Shown in pieces: positions 18,716-28,354 of a DNA stretch of 64,000 nt. Position 1 is the first letter of the stretch. Every line of letters starts with the position of its first letter. The position numbers and the translations under genes were made by a program. The stretch lies in contig CAXXEH010000003.1 of NCBI GenBank assembly GCA_963677935.2, forward strand, positions 5,580,001 through 5,644,000. The letters are read 5' to 3'. The DNA comes from JAAFHB01 sp963677935 (GTDB taxonomy: Bacteria > Bacteroidota > Bacteroidia > Bacteroidales > Prolixibacteraceae). The notes under the pieces are model-generated. The model was not told the DNA's origin, made no database searches, and worked only from the letters and a program-made list of their open reading frames with translations.

Positions 18716-19654
18716 TTATATTTTTGGCACCAGGGCAGTCCGGCAATATTCAACACATTTAACCACCTCTTTTACTGCATCCGAACCTGCGGGAATTTCA
18801 TATTCAAGCTCTATATCACAAGTGATGGGCCATTTGTTCTTTTGTACCAGCTGAAGGATCTCTTTAACAGGTGTCTCTCCTTTACCGAATTGCTGGTTTT
18901 TATTGGGTTCGGAAGCCTTCGGTCCGGTTTTGTCCTTGATATGGATGCTGGCAATACGATTATGAAGCCGCTCAATCAAAAGACACGGATTCAATCCTGT
19001 GGCGCCGAAGTAATGACCTGCATCGAAGTTGAGCATCAATCCGGGGCCAAAGGCAAGCACTTTGTCAAAACTGAATTTCGGATCACCCGGTTGTCCATGA
19101 TTGTGGAAAATCACAAAGAGCTTGTGCTTATCAGCAAACGGAGCCATCCGTTTGCCTGCCTCTTCAGAAATCTCCATCGTTATTCCTCTTGCTCCTACTG
19201 CTTTACATGCATTGAACGCATAATCAATCTCTGCGTCTGACCATTTACTATCGCCCAGTTTGAGAATATCAATTTTTACCCCTTTGGCATTATACATTTT
19301 ACGGATCTCTTTGAATTTATCCATCGAAACCGTTGTACGCCATTTGCTGATCACCTGAGTATCCTTTGAATCGGGAATGCCGGCATATTTTTCCACAGCA
19401 CCACCCATCAGTTCCACTGAGCTTAAACCCGATTGGAGCGCATAATTCAGCATGGCAGAAACTGACTGGTCGGGCATACTGCGGTAACTGTAGGTGATGG
19501 CGCCAACCTGAACACCCCCGAATTTGGAACCAGGTTTACCTGTAGCCAATGTGACTGAATTTATACTTAGAATGGCAAGAACCAGAAGTGCCAATGTCTT
19601 GATTCCGATATATCCGGCTCCGGTTTGCGATATGGCCACGATTTGTTTTTTCAT
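18716..19654 (-). CDS. Exported sugar phosphate isomerase/epimerase-like TIM barrel
   Basis: The protein belongs to the xylose isomerase-like/AP-endonuclease-2 fold. The start at 19654 (MKKQIVAIS) or at 19666 both leave a hydrophobic export signal (IKTLALLVLAILSINSVTLA), which is unexpected for a cytoplasmic sugar-phosphate enzyme. Metal-ligand-type segments are ITMEIS, FVIFHNHG, LMLNFDAGHYFG, IASIHIKDK and CDIELEYE. The known exported relatives include 3-keto-glycoside lyases/epimerases that work with Gfo/Idh/MocA dehydrogenases. The neighbour directly upstream (28-39 nt) is an exported Gfo/Idh/MocA gene, which supports that reading as an inference. Simple isomerase activity on a free sugar is the alternative. 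Confidence 0.75.
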   Translation of the reverse strand: MKKQIVAISQTGAGYIGIKTLALLVLAILSINSVTLATGKPGSKFGGVQVGAITYSYRSMPDQSVSAMLNYALQSGLSSVELMGGAVEKYAGIPDSKDTQVISKWRTTVSMDKFKEIRKMYNAKGVKIDILKLGDSKWSDAEIDYAFNACKAVGARGITMEISEEAGKRMAPFADKHKLFVIFHNHGQPGDPKFSFDKVLAFGPGLMLNFDAGHYFGATGLNPCLLIERLHNRIASIHIKDKTGPKASEPNKNQQFGKGETPVKEILQLVQKNKWPITCDIELEYEIPAGSDAVKEVVKCVEYCRTALVPKI

Positions 19655-19693
19655 CTGTAATATCATGTGAAGTATTAGATAATTAACGATTGA

Positions 19694-21028
19694 CTATAAT
19701 GAATATGGTCTTCTGTATTGATAATTGTAAAGGCGGTGGGAAGCAGCTTCCTGATCATCACCAAAGCTTAAGGTGGCCGGATCCCATTTGACTGGTCGCT
19801 GCAATTCGGTAGCGATATTGCCCAGACAACAAAGTGTGTTGGTGCTGCATCCCACTTCAACCGGGGCGATTGGATTTTTGCGAGAACGAACTGAATCAAT
19901 AAAATTCTGCATATGCGGTGAGCTCACCTCATACTGCCCTTCGCCAACTTTCTTCTCCTCTTTTTTAATCAATGAGTGATCGGAACATTCAATAAAGCCG
20001 CGTGTTACTTTCAGCCAACCTTTGGTGCCATTAAATTTGATTCCATTGCCACCCTCTTCCCTGAAGGGTTGTTCTGTCATTACGATACCATTCTGATATT
20101 TCATGGTGAGATACTGGGCATTATTGTATCCTTTGGGAATAAATTCGCAGGGACCCGAACCATCCATGCCAATGGCAGCCTGTGCAATGTCGAACATATG
20201 GGCGCCCCAGTCAGCGGTGAATCCGTTTCCTGTTTCCCTGTACCAGCGCCATGCTCCCCACAGTTTTTCGTCCTGAACCGGATCAAGTGTAACCGGAGGA
20301 CAGAGGTCAGGGTGATAATGGATCAGCGGATCGTTCAGCGGACCCATCCATTTGTTCCAGTTCAAGGTTGAAGGAATAGGTTGTTCAGGGAGGTTCAGCG
20401 GCTTTGGAGGGTCACCCACTTTTGCATAGATTGTTTCAATGTGTCCTATTGCTCCGGCACGCACCAGGGCGATCGCCTGCTGAAACTCCTTGCTTGAACG
20501 TTGCTGGCTCCCAATCTGCAGTACACGGTTGTTGCCCCTGACCGCTTTAACCATTTCGTGACCTTCGTGGATAGTAAAGGCCAGAGGTTTCTGTACATAG
20601 ACATCTTTACCGCTCTGGCAGGCGTGGATGGTGGTCAATGCATGCCAATGGTCAGGTGTCGCAATGGAAACAGCATCGATATCTTTTCGTTCCAGCAACT
20701 CTTCGTAAAATTCATACCTGTCACACCGTGGCGACATGTTCTGCGATTTCTGCCAGGCTTCGACCTTGCCTTTGAAACGTTCGCGTTTTATGGACTCCAC
20801 ATCGCAACAGGCTACGACCTGCACTCCGGGACAGCTTGAAAAGCTGTTAAAGTCGGAACAACCTTGTCTGCCCAGCCCGATGAATCCCAAAACGACCCTA
20901 TCACTGGGAGCAATACGAACTCCGTTAGCCATTGTCCAGCTTGGCAGGATCGTCAATCCTGCCAGACCAAGGGCAGAATAACCTAAAAACTGGCGTCTGC
21001 TCACCTCTTTGTTTCTTTCTTTTGACAT
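19694..21028 (-). CDS. Tat-exported Gfo/Idh/MocA oxidoreductase (first copy)
   Basis: The 444-residue protein begins with a twin-arginine leader (SRRQFLGYSALGLAGL, residues 10-25). The Rossmann motif VLGFIGLGRQGCSD follows, then DVESIKRERF and the family signature DVYVQKPLAFTIHEGHEMV. The substrate part has the ETGNGFTADWGAHMFDIAQAAIG segment, whose Asp and His are the conserved pair in this family. Exported members keep a tightly bound NAD(P) and act as glycosidases (GH109-like) or as C3 sugar oxidoreductases. I cannot separate these from sequence alone. It is paired with the exported isomerase-like gene. A second, differently diverged copy is at 30585-31931. Confidence 0.85.
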   Translation of the reverse strand: MSKERNKEVSRRQFLGYSALGLAGLTILPSWTMANGVRIAPSDRVVLGFIGLGRQGCSDFNSFSSCPGVQVVACCDVESIKRERFKGKVEAWQKSQNMSPRCDRYEFYEELLERKDIDAVSIATPDHWHALTTIHACQSGKDVYVQKPLAFTIHEGHEMVKAVRGNNRVLQIGSQQRSSKEFQQAIALVRAGAIGHIETIYAKVGDPPKPLNLPEQPIPSTLNWNKWMGPLNDPLIHYHPDLCPPVTLDPVQDEKLWGAWRWYRETGNGFTADWGAHMFDIAQAAIGMDGSGPCEFIPKGYNNAQYLTMKYQNGIVMTEQPFREEGGNGIKFNGTKGWLKVTRGFIECSDHSLIKKEEKKVGEGQYEVSSPHMQNFIDSVRSRKNPIAPVEVGCSTNTLCCLGNIATELQRPVKWDPATLSFGDDQEAASHRLYNYQYRRPYSL

Positions 21029-21109
21029 AATTCTTGTATTTAAAATATTGATATTTAAAACTTATTAATGTTTGCCAGTAATAAAATATCGCAGATAACC
21101 CAGCCATAT

Positions 21110-21509
21110 TCAGAGAGATCCAATTCTAAGTAGTTCTTCATCCGTCAAAGCCCTGTTAAATATTGCAATCACTCCGATTAAGCCTCTAAAGAAATTTCCC
21201 ATACCCTTTTTAAGCATCACAGCTCCGACTGTAAAATCAGAACCATTATCGCCAATTCCATTTGGAAAATAATATGGATTTTTCGATTGATACTTCCCTG
21301 GTGGTTCCTTCTTTTAGATTTACAACTGTCTTTCCTCTTGATTTTTTCGGATGTCTTTCTTTCAGATCAAAATCCCAATTGGAAATAAGCCCTGATGTTT
21401 CCAGAATTTTTTTCCTGTTCATTTTCTCCAGAGATAATTTTGCAACTAGGAAACTGGAAGAACCCATGGACCAGTAAAAGCAAAGAAGCAGCAGACACGC
21501 GTATTTCAT
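21110..21509 (-). pseudogene. Decayed LamG-domain gene with internal deletion and frameshift
   Basis: A start at 21509 (MKYACLLLLCFYWSMGSSSF) encodes a signal peptide and the beginning of a LamG domain (LISNWDFDLKERHPKK), ending at 21246. In another frame the sequence down to the TGA at 21110-21112 encodes the last part of a LamG domain: GSDFTVGAVMLKKG and FFRGLIGVIAIFNRALTDEE. The intact paralogue at 14130-15065 has GSDFTVAQRAL and GLLGGLAVYDRALDSNE at the same place. About 150 central residues are missing and a frame change joins the ends. It is non-functional as a LamG domain. The 5' leader is shared with the remnant at 9.6 kb. Confidence 0.75.
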
Positions 21510-21563
21510 GTAAAAATTATTTATTTTTAATCGGCCACATGGAACCCTCATTGATTTTCATCT
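21507..21563 (-). repeat. Leader sequence, copy 2
   Basis: This is about 57 nt immediately upstream of and including the LamG pseudogene start, aligned by eye with 9711-9766. Both copies end at the start codon of a decayed exported-protein gene, so they are probably remnants of one duplicated 5' region. Confidence 0.55.
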
Positions 21564-21631
21564 TCTTTGGCGAGTCACAGCTCAAGAGGGTTTCATTACA
21601 AACGTTAATTTGACTACTTGCAAAATTAGTA

Positions 21632-23002
21632 TTAATAGCAAACCATTTTTTGGATTTGTGGTTTTCCCTCCGTCTTTGTTATCTCCAGCCTGACACCCGA
21701 TAATTTTCTGTTCTTTATCATTTCAATCCTCTTATGCCCGATACAGGTTCCATTGTTCAAGAACTTCCATCCGCCATTTTCCATTCCATAAAGATTATAT
21801 TCCCGGACCCTTTCGCCTTTGGAGATCTCTTCCTGGATAACCACATAATTGACCGGTTGAGGCGATTTGAAACCGATGGTAAGAAGGTTCCCTTTCCCCG
21901 AGGTCGAGCCCAAAGGCGATGAAAACCGTTTTTTTACTTCCTGACCAAATTCTGCAATACATTTAATATCTGCATCCGGCACCAGGCCACGATCATCAAC
22001 AACAATTCCCAGCATCAGGTTTGTATTTCTACCGACAGTTGTGATATACTTATCCATCATCTCGTCCAATGAACGTATCAGGTCTTCTTCCCCTTTATGC
22101 CAGAACCAGCCGCTTAAAATTGCCGGTTTTTCTTTGATCCATTTACGAAGGGCAAAATCGGCCTCTCCGGGACACCAGAATGATCCATTCGGATTGCCAT
22201 TCAGTCCTTTAATCTGAATCATCCCTGTGGCCGAAGTTGTTGAATCTGCCCTTGCCCAACAGGGATAAGGAGCTACACCATCTTCATTACCAACAAACCT
22301 GATATTATTCCGATACCCATATGGCCCCTGAAATGCTATGGCATTGGGTTGAAACTTTTTAAATAAAGCTGGGATATCAACCCCTCCTTTTTCGGGCGGC
22401 AATACTCCGCCATCAAACCACACTTCGAAAAGTTTACCATAGTTAGACCATAACTCGGTTAGCTGGGTTTTTACGACCTCTTTGTACTTTTCCTGTTCAT
22501 CGGGATTTCCTGAAATCACCAAACCCGGATTATTCACTTTAAGGTAGGCATTGACTGATACACTGGCATATATGCCTGGTTTAATGCCATACTTTTTACA
22601 CGAGGCGATAAAATCCTTCACAATATCGCCTTTCCCATTCCGCCATGGTGTATTTTTCACACTGTATGGATGGGCTTTGGTGGGCCACAAACTGAACCCA
22701 CTACAGTGTTTGGCTACAAGGACGGCATAAGTCGCACCTGCCGCTTTGGCCGCCCGGAGCCATTGGTCTGTATCGAGTTCCTTCGGATTGAAGACAGAGA
22801 GATCCGGCTGGTAATTCCAGTTTGCCCTAAACTTATAAGTTGGTTCAAAAACCTGTAAATCGAGGTGGTACATGGCTCCAATCTCTGCATTGGCCCATTG
22901 TTGCTGAACTTTGGAAGGCAGAATTTTTCCGGTACTTTTGGAGATAACTATCATGGGTGATACCCATAATAAGATTAAAACAAAAAAGATTTTTTGTCTC
23001 AC
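21632..23002 (-). CDS. GH29 alpha-L-fucosidase
   Basis: The 456-residue exported protein has a leader ending near VISKS (residue 23). The GH29 barrel spans about 30-340, with VLVAKHCSGFSLWPTKAHPY, the nucleophile motif EVWFDGG and FQGPYGYRNNIRFVGNEDG. A discoidin/galactose-binding-like domain occupies about 350-456 (VNYVVIQEEISKGERVREYN). The same two-part layout and many of the same words occur in the C-terminal half of the fusion protein at 530-3649, so the two are paralogues. The expected reaction is retaining hydrolysis of terminal alpha-L-fucose or a related sugar. It is the first gene after the susCD terminator hairpin on the same strand. Confidence 0.85.
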   Translation of the reverse strand: MRQKIFFVLILLWVSPMIVISKSTGKILPSKVQQQWANAEIGAMYHLDLQVFEPTYKFRANWNYQPDLSVFNPKELDTDQWLRAAKAAGATYAVLVAKHCSGFSLWPTKAHPYSVKNTPWRNGKGDIVKDFIASCKKYGIKPGIYASVSVNAYLKVNNPGLVISGNPDEQEKYKEVVKTQLTELWSNYGKLFEVWFDGGVLPPEKGGVDIPALFKKFQPNAIAFQGPYGYRNNIRFVGNEDGVAPYPCWARADSTTSATGMIQIKGLNGNPNGSFWCPGEADFALRKWIKEKPAILSGWFWHKGEEDLIRSLDEMMDKYITTVGRNTNLMLGIVVDDRGLVPDADIKCIAEFGQEVKKRFSSPLGSTSGKGNLLTIGFKSPQPVNYVVIQEEISKGERVREYNLYGMENGGWKFLNNGTCIGHKRIEMIKNRKLSGVRLEITKTEGKPQIQKMVCY

Positions 23003-23044
23003 GGAATTGTTTGTTGATAATTTAATATTGAGTATAAAAATCAG

Positions 23045-23082
23045 TAAAAGCGGAAGACACTGAGGAGTTGGTCTTCCGCTTT
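23045..23082 (-). terminator. Rho-independent terminator/attenuator after susD
   Basis: Arms AAAAGCGGAAGAC (23045-23057) and GTCTTCCGCTTTT (23070-23082) pair perfectly over 13 bp with a 12-nt loop. Read on the minus strand, the hairpin ends in a T-run. It lies 14 nt beyond the susD stop and before the fucosidase gene, so it probably reduces readthrough from susCD into the enzyme genes. Confidence 0.8.
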
Positions 23083-23095
23083 TAATAAATTCATC

Positions 23096-24751
23096 TTATC
23101 TCCACAAATCTTGCTGTATCAGATTTGGATTAACATCTATTTCACTACGAGGAATAGGAAGTATCTTTAACTTTTCGCTCCATGTTATAGAACCCGGATA
23201 AGTCCCTACATAAGGAGCTTTAAATTTATCAAGTCTTAATAAATCAGGAACGCGTGAACTCTCAAGTAAAAGCTCAACCCTGCGTTGCTGAAGAATCTCA
23301 TCCAGAAGTGACTGTCCAGTGAATGAATTCAGATAATCGCTGGCAAAACCGGCACGATCTGTCACTTTTTTCAGGTATGTTCTCGCTACACTTTCATTTC
23401 CAAGATTATACTCCGCTTCGGCACGCATGAGCAAGATGTCGGAATATCGTACAATAGGATACACCAGTGAGTGGTTCCAACCGCCATCCCAGATATTACC
23501 CCCAACAAATTCCCTGATCTCAAATTTTTTGATGTGAATATACTCCCCGTTTGTACCGTTTGTGGCAACCACCTTTTGGTACAGAGAATCTGAATTAACG
23601 ATCTTCTTTATATAAGGCGTTGTGCCATTAAGTCCATAACTGTTAAAGCTTGGATAATAAAGATATTCTTTCGTTCGCTTATCCCCTTTTGAGAAGTAGT
23701 TGATCATTATATCAGAAAGGCCTGTACTTAAAGCAATATATGCGTTTCCAGTATTTCCATTTCCTGCCAGAAAAGCAACTCCTGCATCGTTTTTCAAAAG
23801 TACGGTATTGTAACCCACAGGCATACATTGATATGCGAGTCTGGCAGTATTGGTATACAGGAAAGGGTTACCGCCGTAAGTTGGTCCGTAACTAAACCCA
23901 TGGACCCATATCATTTCCTTGTTTTTAACCCATTTATCCCCCTTGGTATAAACAAAATTGCTTGAAAAATCGACCATAGGCTCCAATTCAAATGTATTCA
24001 GGCTTTCAACAGCCGTGGTGTATTGTTTTACCTTATCCCAGTATTTAGTACTTCCGGGAAATGTACGGTACAAATATGCCCGTGCCATCATCGCGTTAAC
24101 AACACCTGTGTTAATTCTGCCATCCACAAAATTTGCGGTTGGAGCGGCAAGACCGCCAAGATCCAGCGCTTTTTGATAATCGCTGAATACCTGACTCCAA
24201 CAGGCGTCATTCGTAGCTTTAACCGGATAGAAATTCGCATCGGTAGTCTTGGAAATCATCAAAGGGACCTCTCCGAATAACCGGGTAAGGTTAAAGTAAC
24301 AAAAACCGCGGAAAAAGTATGCTTCTGCCAATGCTTTCTTTTTTACTGCATCCGATACCTTAACATTATCGGTTATATTATCGATGATCCAGTTTGCCCG
24401 GTATATGTAAGCATAGCTATTGCTCCATGCCAACGATACCTGACTTGTTTCTGCATTGTAATTTAAGGATAACCATGGCACAATAGCGTTATTGTAAAAA
24501 TTCTTTGGAAGGGTAAAATTGTCTCCTCTCATCTCATCAAAGACAGTCAAAAAACTAATAAAGCCATTACCCAGATATAGCGTGCCTGTGTAACCATATA
24601 AGCCAAGCGCTGCTGCCTGTGCATCAGCATCCCCCGCGAAGAAGGTCTCTCCGGTTTTTTGCACCGGATTCACCTCTTTAAGGAAATCAGTTGAACAACC
24701 GAACGGAAAGAGCAGTACGGTTGCCAAAATAATATGATATAGTTTCTTCAT
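23096..24751 (-). CDS. SusD/RagB-family outer-membrane glycan-binding lipoprotein
   Basis: The 551-residue protein has a lipobox leader (ILATVLLFPFGCS, Cys19). It has the SusD pattern: early DFLKEVNPVQ, helix-rich TPR-like part with KKALAEAYFFRGFCYFNLTRLFGEVPL, and late YPIVRYSDILLMRAEAEYNLG. The C-terminus ILQQRRVELLLESSRVPDLLRLDKF is another SusD signature. It caps the SusC channel encoded 32 nt upstream and binds the oligosaccharide for import. Glycan specificity cannot be read from the sequence; the surrounding rhamnosidase- and fucosidase-type genes suggest a rhamnose/fucose-containing substrate. Confidence 0.93.
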   Translation of the reverse strand: MKKLYHIILATVLLFPFGCSTDFLKEVNPVQKTGETFFAGDADAQAAALGLYGYTGTLYLGNGFISFLTVFDEMRGDNFTLPKNFYNNAIVPWLSLNYNAETSQVSLAWSNSYAYIYRANWIIDNITDNVKVSDAVKKKALAEAYFFRGFCYFNLTRLFGEVPLMISKTTDANFYPVKATNDACWSQVFSDYQKALDLGGLAAPTANFVDGRINTGVVNAMMARAYLYRTFPGSTKYWDKVKQYTTAVESLNTFELEPMVDFSSNFVYTKGDKWVKNKEMIWVHGFSYGPTYGGNPFLYTNTARLAYQCMPVGYNTVLLKNDAGVAFLAGNGNTGNAYIALSTGLSDIMINYFSKGDKRTKEYLYYPSFNSYGLNGTTPYIKKIVNSDSLYQKVVATNGTNGEYIHIKKFEIREFVGGNIWDGGWNHSLVYPIVRYSDILLMRAEAEYNLGNESVARTYLKKVTDRAGFASDYLNSFTGQSLLDEILQQRRVELLLESSRVPDLLRLDKFKAPYVGTYPGSITWSEKLKILPIPRSEIDVNPNLIQQDLWR

Positions 24752-24783
24752 GATGTTTAATTTAACTTTTTAATGATGATAAA

Positions 24784-27700
24784 TTAGAAACTGACATTTA
24801 AGCCAACCGAAAAAGTACGGGTCTTAGGATATGTTCGGGTATCGATTCCTCTGGGGATTAATACATCTCCTCCGCTAATTTCAGGATCAAGACCTGAATA
24901 CCCGGTCAGAACAAAAACATTGTTGATACTCCCGTAAAGGCGCAATGATTTGATCCCAATTTGATCAATTACAGAACGGGGTAGGGTATAGCCTATATTC
25001 ATGTTTGATAGCCTCAGGTACGAGCCATCTTCGACAAATAGATCAATTGGTGCAGCTCCTACCGGATCTTTACGATTGCTATTGGCCGCCTGGATTGTCT
25101 GACTATGATTATCGGGGGTCCAGCGATTGACAGCTTCAGCAAGGACATTTTGACCGCCGTTTGCATTCAATAAATCTCTTCTTGACTGATTATATATTTT
25201 GTTTCCGATTGAACTTCTGAAAAATAAGTTCAGGTCAAAATTTTTGTAGGAAAATGTATTTTGAAATCCAAAGTTGACAACCGGAAGTGCGCTTCCTAGT
25301 TTAACCCTGTCAGCAGCAGTGATTTGTCCATCAGGCACCGATACAAACTTCCCTTTTGCATCAGTACTTCCCAAATCACGGTACCTGTAATCTCCCAACA
25401 TTGCGTTTTTATAGGGATTACTTGGAGAATCCAGATCCGCCTGCGTGTTATAAATGCCATCGGTCTTATACCCGTAAATCTGACCCATCGTTTCATTTAA
25501 ATAACTTCTTATATTACTCCCCACATAAGTAACATTTGGTGGTAAAGAGGTAACCTTACCAGTCATGTGATCAAGATTTAGTATACCAAACCAGTTAAAG
25601 TCTTTTTCATTCTTCGCCTGTATAATATCTCCCGACAAGGACAGTTCGACTCCAACCTGTTCGATATCACCCAGATTTGTCATGGCAACATTTGGAAAGC
25701 CTGTTGATAATGGAATTGTCTTTGGATACAGTAAATCAAATGTCTTTTTAAAATACACATCTGAAGTAATTTTTAAACGTTTAAAAAGACTGGCATCGAA
25801 GCCAAAATCAAGTTGTTTTGTCGATTCCCATTTTAATGCAGGATCGACCAACCCTTTTTGATAAGTATTGGGTCCCTGAATCACAATACTTGTTAAAGTG
25901 ACAGGAGTAGTAACTAATAACGACTGCGACAGATAAGAAGGAATGTTGCCATTTCCAACAACGCCCAAACTTCCTCTTACTTTTAGCTGATCAACAAAAG
26001 GGACTTTAAAAAAACTCTCCTTGTGCATATTCCAGGCTAAAGATACCCCTGGGAAAGTTCCCCATTTGCTGTCTTTCCCAAATTTCGATGAACCATCTTT
26101 TCTGACAGTGGCTGTCATTAAATACTTACCATCATACGAATAATTAAAGCGGCCAAAATAGGAAGCATAATTCCAGTCACTGGTTGTCGCATATTTGTGG
26201 TTTGCGGTCATGTGATCCTGAACTCCCGTATCAAAATACCAATTACTTACAAAGAACGGATTATTGGATACCAATATTTTCCCTGCAGTTTGTTCCTGCA
26301 CCCAAAAACCTAATCCTTCCTGGTTGTATTGTTGTCCCGATTGTCCTAAAAGTGCATTAAAAGAATGTTTATCCATTTGACCCGAATAGGTCAGCGTATT
26401 TTCAAACAGCCAGGTGTAGGTTTGGTTTTGGTCATGTTGCAAGTCCCCGTTGGAAATTCTGAACGGACCTTCACTTTGATTAAGAAATTTAGACTTGGAA
26501 TAATTTAAATCTGCACCGGCAGACGATTTAAAAATTAATCCCTTTACAGGTTCTATGCTAACGTAACCGTTAACCAGAGCCCGTAACTGATTGGATGGAG
26601 TTTGCATATGGTCAATACCTACAAATGGGCTGTTCAGGTTAAGCGAACCAGAAGAAGCACAGCCATAGCTATTTCCCCATAAAACGTCCCATTCGGGTAC
26701 GGTCTCTGTATGGGAATAATACCCGGCAAATCTTGTCCCCTCCGGAAAACGAAGCGGAATATTTGGTGCTTTTTTCAGGGCAATGTCATAGGCACTACTC
26801 GTGGTGTTATATTGAGACTTTTGATCGACATAAGATAAATTTGTATTTAAACCAACAACAATTCTATTCTTCCATGCTTTCGTTTCTCCATTGAATCGTG
26901 CCGAATACCGTTTATAAAAATTCGATTTAATAATCCCCTGACTATCATTATATCCCATAGAAAAAGAGTACTTGGAAGTATTATTTGCCCCACTGGAAGT
27001 TATATTATAGTCTTGTATTTTAGCTGTCTGCATAATTTCATCCTGCCAGTTTGTATTATAAGTTACAGGGAGAGCTAATTTTTTAGTTGGATCAAATGCT
27101 AAATTTGCCATGTTAATCCCACCCCTGCTATAGGCATCGTAAAGCAAACCCGAGAATTCTGTCGAATTCATTAATTTCCATTGTTTTGCACTAACATCAA
27201 TACCAACATTAGCAGTAATATTGAGTTCACTTTTGCCCAGGCGTCCTTCTTTTGTTTTAACAAGAATAACTCCATTAGCGCCTCTGGATCCATAAATTGA
27301 TGTAGCCGCAGCATCTTTCAAGATTTCAATACTCTCAATATCATTGGGATTTATCATGGATAATGGGTCGGTTTGGGTAGCAATACGGTCGGTGGAAAAA
27401 TCCTGCGGTTCTTCAATGATTGGGAATCCATCAATAACATAGAGTGGACTTGCATCAGAATTAACGGAATTGGCCCCCCTGATACGAATGGTACTTCTTG
27501 TACCAGGCGCCCCTGAAGTGGAAATAACGTCCACTCCTGCAGCCCTGCCTCCAATTAACCCTTTAAAGGACGTTGCCGGAATAGACCGGAATTGTTCACC
27601 TTTTATTTGTGAAACTGAAACGGTTAGTTCCCCTTTACGTTGGGTTCCATATCCCACGGCCACAACAGCTTCCAGTTGAACAGCATCTTCCTCCAACTTA

Positions 27701-28302
27701 ATATTGAACGTAGTCTGGTTTCCAATAATCACTTCCTGGGACTTCATCCCGATAAATGAGAAAACCAGTCCTTTAGCATTATTGGGCAATAAAAGTGTAA
27801 AAGTACCGTCATTGGTGGATGATACGCCCATTGTGGTTCCTTTCACGATAACTGATGCCCCTGGGACAGGCGCTCCTGATTGATCGGTGATTTTCCCTGT
27901 AATTTTGCGGTCCTGCTGTATAGCCATTTCGGGATCAGCCGAACCTTTTTGTTTGACGACCACATACCGGTCTATAATCTTATATTCCAACCCGGTTTTA
28001 TCCAATACCTGATCGAGTATTTCTGTTACGAGCGCATCCTTCAGATCGACAGATACGGCCTCTTTTGATTTTACATCCTCTTTCTTAAAGTAAAAATAGA
28101 ACTCACTCTGATCTTCAATCAACCTGAAGATATCGATCAGCGAGGAGTTCTTCGCCGACAGGTTTAGTTTGGTGTTCTGCGAGTAAGTTGTGGCGCTCAT
28201 CGCCATCAGACTTCCAAATAACAGAATGATAGTTAGTTTCATAATCCGAAAAATTTTTGTCCACGGCTTTTGTCCACCGTGGGTAATTCGATAGAATTTC
28301 AT
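24784..28302 (-). CDS. SusC/RagA TonB-dependent transporter with STN signalling domain
   Basis: With a start at 28302 the product has about 1172 residues, beginning MKFYRITHGGQKPW. An in-frame ATG at 28395 would add 31 residues but lies in a strong stem-loop, so I prefer the downstream start. The order is leader (MKLTIILLFGSLMAMSA), STN domain (NTKLNLSAKNSSLIDIFRLI ... GLEYKIIDRYVVV), carboxypeptidase-regulatory-like domain (ITGKITDQSGAPVPGASVIV), plug (GYGTQRKGELT, RGANSVNSDASPLYVIDGFP, SIYGSRGANGVILVKTK), and beta-barrel ending GLNVSF. The STN domain contacts a FecR-type anti-sigma factor, encoded next to it at 28502-29500. Together with the ECF sigma factor this forms a substrate-sensing import system. 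The susD partner follows after 32 nt. Confidence 0.92.
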   Translation of the reverse strand: MKFYRITHGGQKPWTKIFRIMKLTIILLFGSLMAMSATTYSQNTKLNLSAKNSSLIDIFRLIEDQSEFYFYFKKEDVKSKEAVSVDLKDALVTEILDQVLDKTGLEYKIIDRYVVVKQKGSADPEMAIQQDRKITGKITDQSGAPVPGASVIVKGTTMGVSSTNDGTFTLLLPNNAKGLVFSFIGMKSQEVIIGNQTTFNIKLEEDAVQLEAVVAVGYGTQRKGELTVSVSQIKGEQFRSIPATSFKGLIGGRAAGVDVISTSGAPGTRSTIRIRGANSVNSDASPLYVIDGFPIIEEPQDFSTDRIATQTDPLSMINPNDIESIEILKDAAATSIYGSRGANGVILVKTKEGRLGKSELNITANVGIDVSAKQWKLMNSTEFSGLLYDAYSRGGINMANLAFDPTKKLALPVTYNTNWQDEIMQTAKIQDYNITSSGANNTSKYSFSMGYNDSQGIIKSNFYKRYSARFNGETKAWKNRIVVGLNTNLSYVDQKSQYNTTSSAYDIALKKAPNIPLRFPEGTRFAGYYSHTETVPEWDVLWGNSYGCASSGSLNLNSPFVGIDHMQTPSNQLRALVNGYVSIEPVKGLIFKSSAGADLNYSKSKFLNQSEGPFRISNGDLQHDQNQTYTWLFENTLTYSGQMDKHSFNALLGQSGQQYNQEGLGFWVQEQTAGKILVSNNPFFVSNWYFDTGVQDHMTANHKYATTSDWNYASYFGRFNYSYDGKYLMTATVRKDGSSKFGKDSKWGTFPGVSLAWNMHKESFFKVPFVDQLKVRGSLGVVGNGNIPSYLSQSLLVTTPVTLTSIVIQGPNTYQKGLVDPALKWESTKQLDFGFDASLFKRLKITSDVYFKKTFDLLYPKTIPLSTGFPNVAMTNLGDIEQVGVELSLSGDIIQAKNEKDFNWFGILNLDHMTGKVTSLPPNVTYVGSNIRSYLNETMGQIYGYKTDGIYNTQADLDSPSNPYKNAMLGDYRYRDLGSTDAKGKFVSVPDGQITAADRVKLGSALPVVNFGFQNTFSYKNFDLNLFFRSSIGNKIYNQSRRDLLNANGGQNVLAEAVNRWTPDNHSQTIQAANSNRKDPVGAAPIDLFVEDGSYLRLSNMNIGYTLPRSVIDQIGIKSLRLYGSINNVFVLTGYSGLDPEISGGDVLIPRGIDTRTYPKTRTFSVGLNVSF

Positions 28303-28354
28303 AAATTTGAATGATTTAAATTTAACATTAACGGTTTTGTTTGAATCGATTAAC

